64,000 nt of DNA. Source: Simmondsia chinensis. Lineage: Eukaryota; Streptophyta; Magnoliopsida; Caryophyllales; Simmondsiaceae. Position 1 is the first letter of the stretch. Each line of letters starts with the position of its first letter. Of the stretch, positions 12,390 through 22,012 are shown one piece after another. The notes beneath the pieces were generated by a model that searched no databases, was not told the origin of the DNA, and saw only the letters and a program-made list of their open reading frames with translations. Location: positions 16,063,193 to 16,127,192 of the forward strand of contig JAGTTD010000009.1 in assembly GCA_018398585.1 (NCBI GenBank), written 5' to 3'. The position numbers and the translations under genes were made by a program.

Positions 12390-12408
12390 CAGATTTTTTC
12401 TCTCATTA
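12390..12408. repeat. Target-site duplication (right) of the SINE at 12195
   Basis: Exact copy of the 19 bp at 12176-12194. Confidence 0.75.
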
Positions 12409-12850
12409 CCATATATAATTACCACCAACTTATGTCAATCACCATAAACATCACAAATACACCCAAAATACACCCAAAAACTGTAAATGTTTAGTTTTTT
12501 CTATCATTAGCATACATAATGACCACTAACTTGTGTCAATCACCATAAGTATCACAATTACACCCAAAAAATGTAAATGTACAGATTTTTTCTCTCATTA
12601 GAATACAAAATCACCACCAGCTTGTGTCAATCACCATAAACATCACAAATACACCCAAAAACTGTGAATTTTCAGATTTTTCTATCATTAGCATACATAA
12701 TCGCCACTAACTTATGTCGATCACCATAAGCATCACAAATACACCCAAAATATACCCAAAAACTGTAAATGTTCAGATTTTTCTATCATTAACATACAAA
12801 ATCACCACCAACTTGTGTCAATCACCATAAGCATCACCAATACACCCAAT

Positions 12851-13860
12851 CTGAGGCTATAAAATCAAATCTGAGGTGAACCCTGGACATGTATAAAATA
12901 TTAAATCTGACGTGTATAAAATCAAATCTTCATCTACACAATCAAAAAGGAGATATAAGAAAATGACATAGGAGCGGGATACATACAACACAATGAGGAA
13001 CTGGCAGCAGCGGCGTGGTGGCGGTGGACGACATTTGCAGTGGATCAGAGAGCAGGTTGACGAGGTGAAGGTCAGCGGGCCGTAGTGGAGGTCATGTGTA
13101 GAAGAAGAGAGAGGTGAGGGTCGTGGGATTGAGAGGGAGGAGGGGAAAATGGAAAGTCAGTGCAAGAGTTTTGGGAGGGAGAGTGAAAATTGAGATTGGG
13201 ATTTTGGCGGAAATATAAAATTAGGGTTAGATATTCAAGTCCCATTATTTTGCAAGGAAAAAAATAGATTATTGTATAATTATTTTATTTTGAATTATAT
13301 TAATATAGTTTATATATAATTTTTATTATATTAATTTAGTATTATGGTAAAAATTAAAGGTAATGACATAGATGATAAAATTTGACCATTTGATATACAC
13401 ATAATTCAAATTCACTGGTCACCAAAGTATTAAAATTTCTATTATCAACTTAAAATCAATTGTATTTTAAGATTACATTGATACAAATAAATTGTATATA
13501 TATGGACTAAATTAATTTAAAATACAGGGACCAATTGACGCAATGAGTAAAATATAAGGACTTATCACATATAACTCTTCAATTTTATATAGTATTAACT
13601 AATTTATCATGATTATTGAGTTTAAATTATATTATTATCTTAATATTTTGTTTTTAAAAATATGGATAATTATCACTTAAGTTAACATGATGTTTGATCA
13701 TTTATCATTTAGGTACTTTGAGATTTTAATACATACAATGAGACAGTTGAAGTTTAAACTTCTATCACTCAACTACACCAGATTAATTCTAAAATTTTAT
13801 CAATCGAGTATTCTTCAACTAAAATTTCAAAGAAAATTAGAGGGAACTATTAATGTATTA
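12851..13860. other. Spacer with a second GC-rich block; AT-rich remainder
   Basis: At about 12990-13200 a G-rich block (CT-rich on the minus strand) resembles the one at 9780 in base bias and length and could be another minus-strand leader or exon of the CACTA element. From 13260 to 13860 the DNA is very AT-rich with no coding signal. Confidence 0.3.
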
Positions 13861-13879
13861 TATATATAGGGAGCGGCTA
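13861..13879. repeat. Target-site duplication (left) of the SINE at 13880
   Basis: TATATATAGGGAGCGGCTA matches 14113-14131 at 17 of 19 positions; the two differences are both G/A. Confidence 0.75.
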
Positions 13880-14112
13880 CCAAAGAGGGGACCGGCACGC
13901 AAGCACCGGATCCCATTAGCACTCCGAAATTACACATGCTTGGACGAGAGTAGTATCAGGATGGGTGACCTCCTGGGAAGTTCTCACCCCTCAAGTTGGC
14001 GGTACTCGAAAATAGTCTCTCTTCATGGCAGCACCCTAAAGGGAGAAGGCTGCGTACATTCATCCTCCAGACCCTGCTTAGGCGGGAGCCCTTGGGGCAC
14101 CGGGAATGTTGC
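13880..14112 (+). mobile_element. 5S rRNA-headed SINE, full length (233 bp)
   Basis: It starts CCAAAGAGG, the same first bases as the copy at 53042. The 5S-like head contains GGATCCCATTAGCACTCCG, a decayed box A (AAATTACACATGCTT), GACGAGAGTAGTATCAGG and box C GGATGGGTGACC. The LINE-derived half follows: AGTCTCTCTTCATGG, AAGGCTGCGTACATTC, CCTGCTTAGGCGGGAGCCC and CACCGGG, ending GAATGTTGC. It is flanked by 19-bp duplications with two mismatches, so it is older than the 53 kb copy. Short open frames across it are not genes. Confidence 0.9.
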
Positions 14113-14131
14113 TATATATAGAAAGCGGCTA

Positions 14132-15002
14132 TAATGAGAATGAATGTTTCGTGAGAATATGAGAAAATTAAATCTACACCGTGGATCTTAAGTAAGATTG
14201 AGCAATGGTTTTAAAAAGCTCATCGTATCCGGACCCTACCAACACCCAATGTCATTGCTGCCGCCGTCACTCCTCTCCACCACCTATCTCTCTTTCTCCA
14301 CCTCCATCCTATCTCAGATCCCTATAGTCACCACCACCACCAACCACCACATCCACTGCCACGGCCACCGCCACCACCCACTGCTACCGCCATTATAAAC
14401 AAGACCCTTGTATATTTTATTAAGTTTGATAAATTTTAAGATATTTCGTCATTTTCAATGTCACACATAATATTAATACTGTTAAAGTTTCATTATATTA
14501 AATACGAAATTACCAAAATATCCTCTGTAAAAAATGTTTTAGCTTGTAATGAAATAAAAATTCGACCAATCAATAATAATTAAAAATTATTTTTTTTTTT
14601 GTTTCATTCTATATATATATTTTTTTTGTGACAAAAGTTTGCAGCAGCGCACCAAACCCTTTACAAATTAAAATGTATCTAATTTCATCATTTGTAAAAT
14701 ATATTATTTAATACAAATTTAATTAATATAAGTGAAACTCGGTGTTTTGAGCATTTATACCCAAAACATGACTTTTCATGTGATGGAAAGTTAACGATGT
14801 TAGCACTAGGTGTGATGTTTAAATTTTTTTGAAAAATTTAGGTATGACTTTGAAAATTTAAAAAAAGGTAGGTGATTTTCTGAAGCCGTACCTAAAATAT
14901 AGGTAATTTTAAGTTAAAAAAAAGCTCAAAACAAATCCTTATAAAAATAATTTATAGATTAAAAACTTCACTATAATTAATTTCAATTTTAAAATTTCAA
15001 TT
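14132..15002. other. No gene; CT-rich tract and AT-rich DNA
   Basis: At about 14250-14400 a C-rich low-complexity tract (CCACC/CTCC) gives a spurious 66-codon Ser/Pro/His-rich frame. The remainder is AT-rich with homopolymer T runs; nothing recognised. Confidence 0.35.
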
Positions 15003-15273
15003 TAAAAATACAGAGACAGCAGTCTGTCTCTACTCCGTCTTAGTTAGTGACGGATTAGAGATGGAAAGTCGCCATCTCTGTTTCAAAAGTAGAGACGGCT
15101 ACTTCCGTCTCTAATTCGTCTCTATTTGGAGACGGAATAGAGACAGAGCTTTCCGTCTCTATTCTCTATCACAAATCCGTTGCAAATCCGTCTCTAAATA
15201 TTTTTCGTCTCTGCCTCATCTCTAAATTTGTGACGTGCTTGCGCCGTCTCTAAATGTGTGTTTTCTAGTAGTG
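15003..15273 (+). mobile_element. Terminus of a second CACTA-type element
   Basis: The block ends GTGTGTTTTCTAGTAGTG at 15273; its complement starts CACTACTAGAAAACACAC, a canonical CACTA end. Inward, copies of GAGACGG / CCGTCTCTA occur in both orientations about a dozen times, which is a typical subterminal array. The matching opposite end is not visible, so this is a truncated or solo end nested in the larger element. The base after the end is G (GCG). Confidence 0.65.
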
Positions 15274-15665
15274 GCGATACAAAAACTGTTTGCTTTGGGT
15301 AGAGGTGGGGCTAGGGTAGAGGCGGGAGATGAGGAGAGAGAGAAGCGGGATGTTTGCTTTGTGTTTTTACTGATTTTGTTTTGAATTAAAAGCTATTTTT
15401 TTAACATAATTACTTTTCTTTGAGTAATATAAATGAAATTTATATTTGAGTATTTAAAGCGAAAAATTATGGAGTATAATTGAAACGAGTCAAGTTAATA
15501 ATGCAACAACGAGTTGATTATTAAACTAATTAATTCATGCTCATTTATAATCCGTGTTTCAATTGATACTCCAACTCAAATTAGGATATAGACAGGGGAG
15601 AGAATAGTTAAAAGTAAAAAGAACATCTAAAATTAAGGGGACAGATACTTTAAGAGTATGGGATA
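15274..15665. other. No gene seen
   Basis: AT-rich DNA between the CACTA end and a SINE fragment; nothing recognised. Confidence 0.35.
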
Positions 15666-15812
15666 AGCAACATTCCCAGTGCCACAAGGGCTCCCGCCTT
15701 AGTAGGGTCTGGGGGGATAGATGTACACAATCTTTCCCCTTCAGGGTGCTACCTAGAAGAAAGGTTGTTTCCGAGTACACCCAACCTGAGGGGAGAGGAC
15801 TTCCGAGGAGGA
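15666..15812 (-). mobile_element. 5S rRNA-headed SINE, 5'-truncated
   Basis: The minus strand retains the last bases of the 5S head (GGAAGTCCTC), the TCAGGTTGGG junction, the LINE-like half and the CACTGGGAATGTTGCTT end. This ending matches the 13880 copy (GAATGTTGC) rather than the TATGTTCC or GTT-type tails, so at least three tail variants exist in the window. No clear target duplication. Confidence 0.78.
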
Positions 15813-16045
15813 CTTCCATGACAGCTGATATTTCCCATGATAATAATATTGCTATACCATTTACAATAGTTTTTATTATCTATCTTGACAAGTCATCAGA
15901 AATAAGCAAATTATGTAGTTATATTTAGTTGTTTCACGAAGTTTATGAACTAAAAAATTATTACACCATATCTAAATATACTAATATTTAATTTATCTAC
16001 AAATTTTAAACGCAATATTATTGGTTACCTTGTGAATAAAAGAAA

Positions 16046-16431
16046 TATTTTTAGACTTTATGCAACGGTTTTGCAAAATGGTTGCATATGACTAAGCTTA
16101 TGCAACTATTTTAAAACCGCTGAATAAAATGTCAAAACCGCTGCATAATGGGGACCTAATGCAACGGTTTTAAAACCGCTGCATAAAATGGTCAAAACCG
16201 CTGCATAATGGGGACCTAATGCAACGGTTCAAAACCGCTGCATTAAATTATCAAAACCGCTGCATAATCGGGGCCTAATGCAACGGTTTATAAACCGCAG
16301 CATAAACCGCCGCATATATCATGTAATGCAACAGTTTTATAAATGTTGCAAAACCGCTGCATAAAATAACTTTATGCAACGGTTTCAGAACCGCTGCAAA
16401 AGAACTGCTGCTTGTCCATTTATGTAGTAGT
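16046..16431 (-). repeat. CACTA subterminal repeat array (right end)
   Basis: Alternating direct and inverted copies of ATGCAACGGTTTT and AAAACCGCTGCATAA, about 15 in 350 bp, with a CAAAACCGCTGCATAATGGG block repeated almost exactly at about 16135 and 16195. The right terminus at 16412-16430 mirrors the left CACTACTACGTAAA end. Its copies are less decayed than those of the left array. Confidence 0.72.
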
Positions 16432-16435
16432 TCTT

Positions 16436-17312
16436 CTTTGTCTTCTTTGTCTCAAGTGGAGGATTAGATATCCCTGTACATAGATGTGCACATCTCTTGA
16501 TGGGCGTTGGAGTCTCTAGTCAACTCTAGTCAATTCTCATTTGGCCTGCCTCGTCCTCTATACGCATCTGTCGAGTAGTCTCCACCCAACCCTACGAGCA
16601 CTTACAGCCAAACTATGCCGGGACTCGGCCATGCATTCACTGTTATCAAAACCAGCCTACTATAGTACGATGCTCCTACCTTGCTACATCTGGTACACTT
16701 ATACTAATCCCCCACTGAGTTTTATCTAGGGCCAACTATTCATTCAGGTTGAGATACGCTAGGTCTCGTCGGATCGTCTCCATCCAACTCTTCTTAGGCC
16801 AACCTCTCCCTCTCTTTCCAACTATTATATGGAGTTGCTCGCATCTCCTGACAGGTGCATTGGTGGGTCTCCTCCTAACATGCCCAAACCATTGAAACTG
16901 TTGCTCCCTCAGTTTGTCCTCTATCGAGGCGATGCCTACTTTACTTCTTCTGATGTCATGTCTAATCCTGTCCTTTCTTGTGTGTCCACATATCCATCTT
17001 AAAATCCTCATCTCCACCACTTTCAGCTTCTGTGTGTAATGACACTTTACTAGCCAGCACTCTGCCCCGTAAGTGATAGCGGGTCTCACTATCGTCTAGT
17101 AGTATTTACCCTTTAGTTTTAACGGGAACTTCCTATTACACAGTACTGCAGAACCCAACCTCCATTTATGCCATCCCATCTTAATTCTGTTGTTGACATC
17201 TGCGTCCACTTCTCTGTCTTGTTGGACAATGGAACCCAAGTATTTAAAGCAATCTTTCTATGGTATGCTCTCTGATCCAATCTTAAAGATACAGTGTATG
17301 ATGTCCCCACTT
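16436..17312 (-). pseudogene. RTE-type LINE ORF2 fragment (end of reverse transcriptase and C-terminus)
   Basis: On the minus strand: a GDIIHCIFKIG / KYLGSIVQQD stretch (17170-17312), then PAITYGAECWLVK, EMRILRWICGHTRKDRIRHD, QFQWFGHVRRRPTNAPVRR and GRGWPKKSWMETIRRDLAYL. This is the conserved C-terminal region of plant RTE LINE ORF2. The frame is broken by a shift near 17130, a stop at about 17095, a stop at 16736 and a shift just after it. A proximal 3' UTR continues to about 16440, where the element is cut by the CACTA end. The 5' part is missing beyond 17312. Inactive. Confidence 0.85.
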
Positions 17313-17700
17313 AAGTAGTGGGGGGATTTCCTCCCCCCTTTTAAGGGAGTAATGGATTAGAGGAGAACCAGATTTAAGTACATATATATTGAGTTGTCTC
17401 CTCTCCTTAGTAATCAACTCATCCATCTGATTATGAAATTAATAACTTCTCCAATGCTCACCTCTCTCTGTAGAGTCACCATCTCTGACCCTCGGTTTTG
17501 TGATGTGGAAACCTAGAGGACTCCGATAGCCCTCTAAGTTGATATTCTTTGTTCATAAGGCGATATAGCAAGGCAGTAAGACAAGTCCGGATCCTATTCC
17601 GCAATTGAGATGTTCCCTAAGCGTAGTGTTTATCATTTACCTATATTTTCCTACATGTTATATGTTGTTTGCTTGGTACTTTTAGTCAACACAATAATTA
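17313..17700. other. No gene seen
   Basis: Unassigned DNA; an inverted CCCCCTTTTAAGGG-like motif at the LINE boundary is the only structure noted. Confidence 0.35.
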
Positions 17701-17702
17701 CA

Positions 17703-18115
17703 AGGGAGTGTAAACAAACCAAAAGTTCAATGGACTACTCATGTTAAAAATTAATTACAGCTCGATCATGTTCGTTTTGGGGGCTTGATAGCTCATTGAG
17801 TTGAGTTTGAGTGAACTCGATAATCTTAACGAGCCCAATTCAAAACACTTGTTAACTTACGCGAACAGTTTGATAAGTTCTTGTTAATGGTGTAATAAGG
17901 GCTTATCGAGAGCTCTTGAGTGGTTCGTATTAGCTTGAAAATGGTTTGGCAATGGCTCAGTAGTAACTTGAATAGCTCGTCTTGATAGTGCGCTCAACTT
18001 GATAGCAAATTTGGTTAGATTATGTGATCAACTCGGTTTGATAACGAGCCTAACTCAACTCAATTGGAATAACAAGCCAATCTGAGCCAAGTATTGAACG
18101 CTCTAATATCTTATC
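17703..18115. mobile_element. Possible hAT-like non-autonomous element (GAGCC/TTGA-rich)
   Basis: Starts GGGAGTGTAAACAAACC and ends near AGTATTGAACGCTCTAAT. The interior is full of GAGTTGAG, CTCGATAA and ACGAGCC words, as in the better-defined element at 40079. The ends are only loosely complementary and no 8-bp duplication is visible, so the boundaries are approximate. Confidence 0.35.
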
Positions 18116-18267
18116 GAATTGAGTTTGGGAAAAGGTTCAAAAGTTTGATTCAAGGTCGATAAGTCTTATGCAGCTTGAGTTGAAATGGAAGATTCTCTTA
18201 TTGACTCTTCTTATTTACAACCCCAGTAATTACTGACCCCGATGGATGCAATCTTTTTCCTACTTGT

Positions 18268-18403
18268 GCTCAGATGAAAGTTGTATGGCTGCCTGAGGGC
18301 CAATAACTCAATCGCTGGGGTGGATATTGAAGTGCGTGTTCCTTTCTTGGATAAAGACTTTGTTAATGTCGCAACGATTATTGATCCAAAGTGGAAAATC
18401 GTA
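18268..18403 (+). pseudogene. Asparagine synthetase (glutamine-hydrolysing) exon fragment
   Basis: After a TGTGCTCAG acceptor-like site, the plus strand encodes YGCLRANNS..GVDIEVRV then PFLDKDFVNVA..IDPKWKI. This matches the C-terminal synthetase domain of plant asparagine synthetase B, which has the conserved YDCLRAN..SAWGLEARVPFLD segment near the ATP and aspartate binding region. The TSAWG part is altered (NSIAG), a few codons are missing just after the acceptor, and no neighbouring exon is seen. The enzyme makes asparagine from aspartate and glutamine in the cytosol. Retention of an intron boundary suggests a duplicated genomic exon, not a retrocopy. The 90-codon frame on the opposite strand (18211-18483) is a shadow of it. 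Confidence 0.8.
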
Positions 18404-18615
18404 TCGTTTTCAATTTGCAGTTTTTTAATTTTTGAGATACTAAGAACCATTTTTTGAAAATGAGTTTTTGTTGTTCTAAACATATCTTCATTGTCACTAA
18501 AACTAAGAGGAACTAAAAACCAAAAAGCGAAAAAGTAAGAAACAATTGTTCCAAAATATGATTTTTAGTTCCTCAAAAACTAAAGAAGATAAAACAGTAC
18601 CAAACAATCCTTAGT
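18404..18615. mobile_element. Possible small MITE (A/T-rich inverted structure)
   Basis: An AT-rich block with complementary halves (AACTAAAAACC versus GTTTTT-type words) that ends in TACCAAACAATCCTTAG, a common plant MITE-style end. Boundaries are uncertain. Confidence 0.3.
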
Positions 18616-18920
18616 TATTTGTCAATCAATCATAGTCCTAGTTGTTTGTGCTATTATGAAGATAAATGGCTTGAATATGTCATTTTATGCTCTATTGTGT
18701 TGCCAACTTTGCTACCATACTTGCACCATTGCTTAGTTATATATATAGTTCCTTTGACTCTCCATTTTTCAATAAGGTACTCATATCTGTTAAATGTAGT
18801 TAGATGTTGGTGGGACACTTGGACACTTCAAGTTAGATTAAAAGCATATAAAGATTTTAGGAAATAGAAAATAGTAGATATTATCTTTGAAGATATACGA
18901 GTGTCCAACTCTCATACCTT
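18616..18920. other. No gene seen
   Basis: Low-complexity unassigned DNA; an 82-codon open frame here has no recognisable features. Confidence 0.3.
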
Positions 18921-18923
18921 AGG

Positions 18924-19178
18924 ACTTGTTTGATCATGTTGTAAAATTATTGCTTTTTTTCATATTCACCTTTTCATTAGCAGTTTTCTAGAATTAATAT
19001 TTTCCATTTATAAGTGAGACCAAAAAAAACAAAATAGATTCTGCTTTTATTTAAAAATACTTTTCTGTGTGGGCTAAACATCTATAAAAACTCATCATAT
19101 TTTTTTTCCTTTTTTGGTTCAAAAGGCACTATTAAAAACTCCTTTTTGCTCTAAAACAACGGAACCAAACAGGCACCG
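18924..19178. mobile_element. MITE with GGxxCTTGTTTGxT-type inverted ends
   Basis: Left end GGACTTGTTTGATCATGTTG; right end, read on the complement, GGTGCCTGTTTGGTTCCGTTG. The two agree over about 20 bp and enclose about 250 bp of AT-rich sequence. No target duplication was found. This resembles common hAT- or Harbinger-derived MITEs of plants. Confidence 0.5.
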
Positions 19179-19179
19179 A

Positions 19180-19352
19180 GTTTGGTTAACATGGCTTAAA
19201 GACTATGAATTCGAGCTTTGGATTGTTCCATGAGAAAAGTTTTGCCTCTCAAATATGTAGCCGCATCTTGGGATATGGAGCATCGGCGTACAAACTAAAT
19301 ATGTTGATGCAATTTTCCAGGTCCTTGCCTTGGATCTCCAATGTTTGTAAGT
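19180..19352 (+). pseudogene. Coding-like fragment of unidentified origin
   Basis: One plus-strand frame reads WLKDYEFELWIVP, stop, EKFCLSNM, stop, then PHLGIWSIGVQTKYVDAIFQ. Amino-acid composition and Trp content look like real protein, but two in-frame stops break it. I do not recognise the family. Confidence 0.3.
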
Positions 19353-19810
19353 TTGTTGAAATTAACTTCATACCTTTTTCTTCATTATAATCCATATTTT
19401 ACTTTGAATTAAAATTGATCCCCCGTCTGGTGAACAACACTAGGTAAAAAGAGAAGAGGGGTTAATTTCTTGATAAAATAAAATATGAAGCACTATTTGG
19501 ACTAAAGAATGGACCAATTTATAAAAAAATTACAAATATTAGGGATCATCGAGTAAATATCTCAATTCCCGACTTTGAAGATGCAGTTCCCTATGTAGAT
19601 AAAAGCACAGACAAGGATTCTTAGTAGACGCATATATAAACTTAGGCATCTTCATCACTTTTAAGGGATTGATTTGGTTATGTTGCAAGGATAATGTGAT
19701 GCTGTCTTCTCTTTCATATATTAACACAATGTGTAATATTCTAATTGTTCACATTTTTCAAATGAGTAATCAAAAATAATCAATACCTACACCTAAATTA
19801 AATATCCATA
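19353..19810. other. No gene seen
   Basis: AT-rich unassigned DNA preceding the LINE. Confidence 0.35.
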
Positions 19811-21200
19811 TATGGAGGGTTTTGGAGATGAAAGGAATCCTCATGCCTTACATCTAGGCCATTAGAGATATGTATGATGACGCAAAAACTAATGTGCATA
19901 CAACGGAAGGGGAAACCGACGCTTTTCTCATTACAGTTGGGGTTCACCAAGGAACTGCCTTTAGTCCCTTTATGTTCATTCGGTTATAAATGAGATCACT
20001 AGGCATATTCAAGGAGGTGTGTCATGGTGCATGCTAATCGCTGATGACATCGTCCTGGTAGGGGAGTCTCGGGAAGAGGTAAATGAGAAAATGGAACTTT
20101 GGCGAAGGGCCTTGGAATCGAAAGGATTAAGACTCAGCAGATCTAAGACTGAGTATATGGAACTCAAGTTCAGTACCTCCACCAGACCTAGCATAGGAGA
20201 CATCAAGATTGGGCTGGAGCCTATACCAAAAAAAGAGTACTTTAGATACTTGGGTTCCATGGTACAACAGGACAACGAAGTTGACAAGGATGTCAACAAT
20301 CGTATTAAAGTAGGTTGTCATACATGGAGGATGGCCTCCGCGATGCTCTGCGATAGAAGATTCTCTTTAAAGTTAAGGGGAAAATAGTATAAGATGGTAG
20401 TGAGACCGGCTATGCTGTATGGTGCGGAGTGTTGGCCAATGAAACAACACCATACACAAAAGATGAAGGTGGCAGAAATGAGGATGCTGCGATGGATGTG
20501 TGGACACAAGAAGAAGGATAAGATTACAAACAATGTCATGAGAAACAAAGCGGGCGTGGCCCTAATAGAGGATAAATTGAGAAACCAACGTCTGCGATGG
20601 TTTGGGCATGTCTAGAGGAGACTGGGCACTGCCCTTATTAGGAGATGCGAATAATTGCATACTACGATCGGGAGGAAAGGGAGAGGCAGGCCAAAGAAAA
20701 GATGGATGGAGACGATCCGACATGACCTCAACCACTTAAACCTATATGAAGAGATGGCTTTAGATAGAGTTAAGTGGAGGGCTAGGATAGGGGTAGCCCC
20801 TATGCCGATTTAGTATTGGGAAGCATAGTTTGGATAACACTAGTGACTCCAGATTTATATGTATGCCTGACTGATTGACATGATAAGGGGGGAGCTATTG
20901 TAATGCCTTCTAATGCCTCTTGATGTGTTTTTGCTGTGCATTGCGTGTTATGTGATGCTGTTTTTGCTTCCTTGCTTTCTTTTTTTCTTTATTGCTTTCA
21001 TGCTCGTATGCTCTTAATCTTAGATGCTCGCATATTTTTATGTAATGCTTCTATACTTCTCAGGTCGGGGGTCCCCGAAACGGCCTCTCTTGATGGCAAC
21101 ATCCTAAAGGGGTAAGGCTTCGTACATCCACCCCCCCCCCCCCAACCCCGCTCAGGCGGGAGCCCTTAAGGCACTGGGTTTCTGGTCGTTGTAGTTGTAT
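19811..21200 (+). mobile_element. RTE-type LINE, 5'-truncated, with 3' UTR and tail
   Basis: Contains the end of ORF2 (separate entry), a 3' UTR of about 250 bp and a terminal block (21061-21178) that reads GTCGGGGGTCCCCGAAACGG, CCTCTCTTGATGG, TAAGGCTTCGTACATCC, GGCGGGAGCCC and GGCACTGGG, then a degenerate GTT-type tail (GTCGTTGTAGTTGTA). This terminal block is the same sequence found as the 3' half of the 5S-headed SINEs, which makes this LINE lineage the likely source of their tail. A C14 run interrupts it at about 21130-21144. No 5' end and no clear target duplication. Confidence 0.8.
19820..20815 (+). pseudogene. RTE-type LINE ORF2: reverse transcriptase and C-terminal region
   Basis: RT signatures in order: MKGIPMPYI..IRDMYDDA (19830-19890), VGVHQGTAFSPFMF (fingers/palm region), the catalytic ADDIVLVGESREEVNEKM motif at about 20041-20090, LKFSTS..GDIKIG, YLGSMVQQDNEVDKDVNNRI, then GAECWPMK, EMRMLRWMCGH, LRWFGHV and GRGRPKKRWMETIRHDL. 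RT and endonuclease would drive target-primed insertion; the endonuclease region is missing. Frame breaks include stops near 19852, at 19987, 20385, 20613 and 20651, plus a frameshift just before the catalytic motif. Clearly inactive, though the catalytic Asp pair is kept. Confidence 0.88.
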
Positions 21201-21441
21201 TCTATATTTGCTAAATCCTTCACTTTAACTCTCAAATTATTGGTTACACCCTATTATTTACTATGTTTTATGTTTCTACTTCCGCTATTCTGCCTTTTTT
21301 ATTTTTATAAGTCAACGAACTTTTAACCTGAATTTAATGTATAAAGTCAAATAGTAATTCTATGTATTAGATATCTTTTAGTTCCTGTTACTATATTTTA
21401 CTAACAAGGGTTGATTATTACACTTTTCTTGGTGATTCTAG

Positions 21442-21522
21442 ATTAAGCATGATCTTGGAAGGATGGAGAAGTGGATTTTATGCATTGCCTTTGATGATGA
21501 TAAGAAACCGCATCTTCCTAAG
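21442..21522 (+). other. Candidate host exon (27 codons, splice sites present)
   Basis: An acceptor-like GATTCTAG is followed by an open stretch encoding IKHDLGRMEKWILCIAFDDD then KKPHLPK, ending at a donor-like AAG|GTATGT. Length is an exact multiple of three and the composition is protein-like. I do not recognise the protein and see no neighbouring exon, so it may be a stray duplicated exon. Confidence 0.3.
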
Positions 21523-21777
21523 GTATGTATCTATTGGTTACGTCAAAGAATCGATTATTCGGAGGATTAAGCTATTAGAAGGCAACTTGGAAATGATTTT
21601 AAACTCTAACATGCTGATGCTTCCCTCATGTGAATGCCTATTGTGTGTGAAATGTTGAACAGTGCATAAACCTATTTCCATCTTGTACTGAAATTGTAAA
21701 AGTGGGTTTGTTCGATTTGAACTCGAACTGTGGGCATTTAAGTAAGTCTAAGAAATATCTATACTCTGACAATTTAG

Positions 21778-22012
21778 GGCTTCTTGCTATCATTCTTTGT
21801 TTACAGTTTTTGGTTTTTGAAAAACAAAAAAATGGGCTTTAAAACTAAGTTTTTTTCATATCTGGTTTTCTGTTTTAAATTTTCACTCGAACTAGAAAAA
21901 CCGAAAACAAAAAGCCAAAAATTTAGAAAAATCATTTCTAAAATATGCTTTTTGTATGTAAAAAAAACTAGAAACTGCAAACAGAAAGCAATACTAAACA
22001 GACTTGCAGGTG
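21778..22012. mobile_element. Hairpin MITE
   Basis: Left arm ATTCTTTGTTTACAGTTTTTG; right arm, read on the complement, TTGCTTTCTGTTTGCAGTTTC. The two halves are complementary over about 40 bp and the interior is A/T-rich and also partly palindromic. Long open frames on both strands (78-79 codons) arise from this symmetry. Target duplication unclear. Confidence 0.55.

Larger units (their letters stand above)
11335..12850. repeat. Tandem satellite-like array, 91-bp unit
   Basis: The ACCAACTTGTGTCAATCACC motif recurs at 11472, 11563, 11665, 11756, 11847, 11938, 12028 and 12119, giving spacings of 91, 102, 91, 91, 91, 90 and 91 bp. The 102-bp unit carries an extra 11-bp ACCCAAAATAC repeat. The array resumes after a SINE insertion and decays to about 12850, for roughly 14-15 units. 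Units also contain a T6 CTCTCATTAGCATA segment. It lies inside the putative CACTA element. Confidence 0.88.
5656..16431 (-). mobile_element. Probable large, decayed CACTA (En/Spm-type) element with nested insertions
   Basis: The left end at 5656 begins CACTACTACGTAAAAGACC, a typical CACTA terminus. The right end at 16412-16430 reads, on the minus strand, CTACTACATAAATGGAC; its outermost bases are mutated. Both ends are followed inward by many short subterminal motifs of the GCAACGGTTTT / AAAACCGCTGCA type, which is characteristic of CACTA elements. Coding-like remnants near the left end (about 6810-6853, 7003-7110) lie on the minus strand, so the element probably reads right to left. The interior holds four SINEs, another CACTA terminus, a 91-bp tandem array and two GC-rich blocks. 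No transposase can be read and no clean 3-bp target duplication is visible. Two separate CACTA fragments facing each other remain possible. Confidence 0.5.

Noticed and set aside
11335..12850. CRISPR-like array
   Set aside because: Contiguous 91-bp tandem repeats without unique spacers, in a plant-type transposon context.
13880..14112. Cassandra TRIM LTR (known to carry 5S sequence)
   Set aside because: Cassandra would give TG...CA LTR ends, 5-bp duplications and a primer site. Here the ends are CCAAAGAGG and a LINE-type tail with 17-19 bp duplications.
13853..14134. 93-codon plus-strand ORF
   Set aside because: Lies across a 5S-headed SINE; the reading is a by-product of the SINE sequence.
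4961..17312. A single RTE LINE split by the CACTA element
   Set aside because: The left (4961-5655) and right (16436-17312) pieces overlap in content (both hold the stretch around CTAGGGCC near the C-terminus), so they are two LINE copies and not two halves of one.
18211..18483. 90-codon minus-strand ORF
   Set aside because: Antisense shadow of the asparagine synthetase fragment, which reads well on the plus strand.
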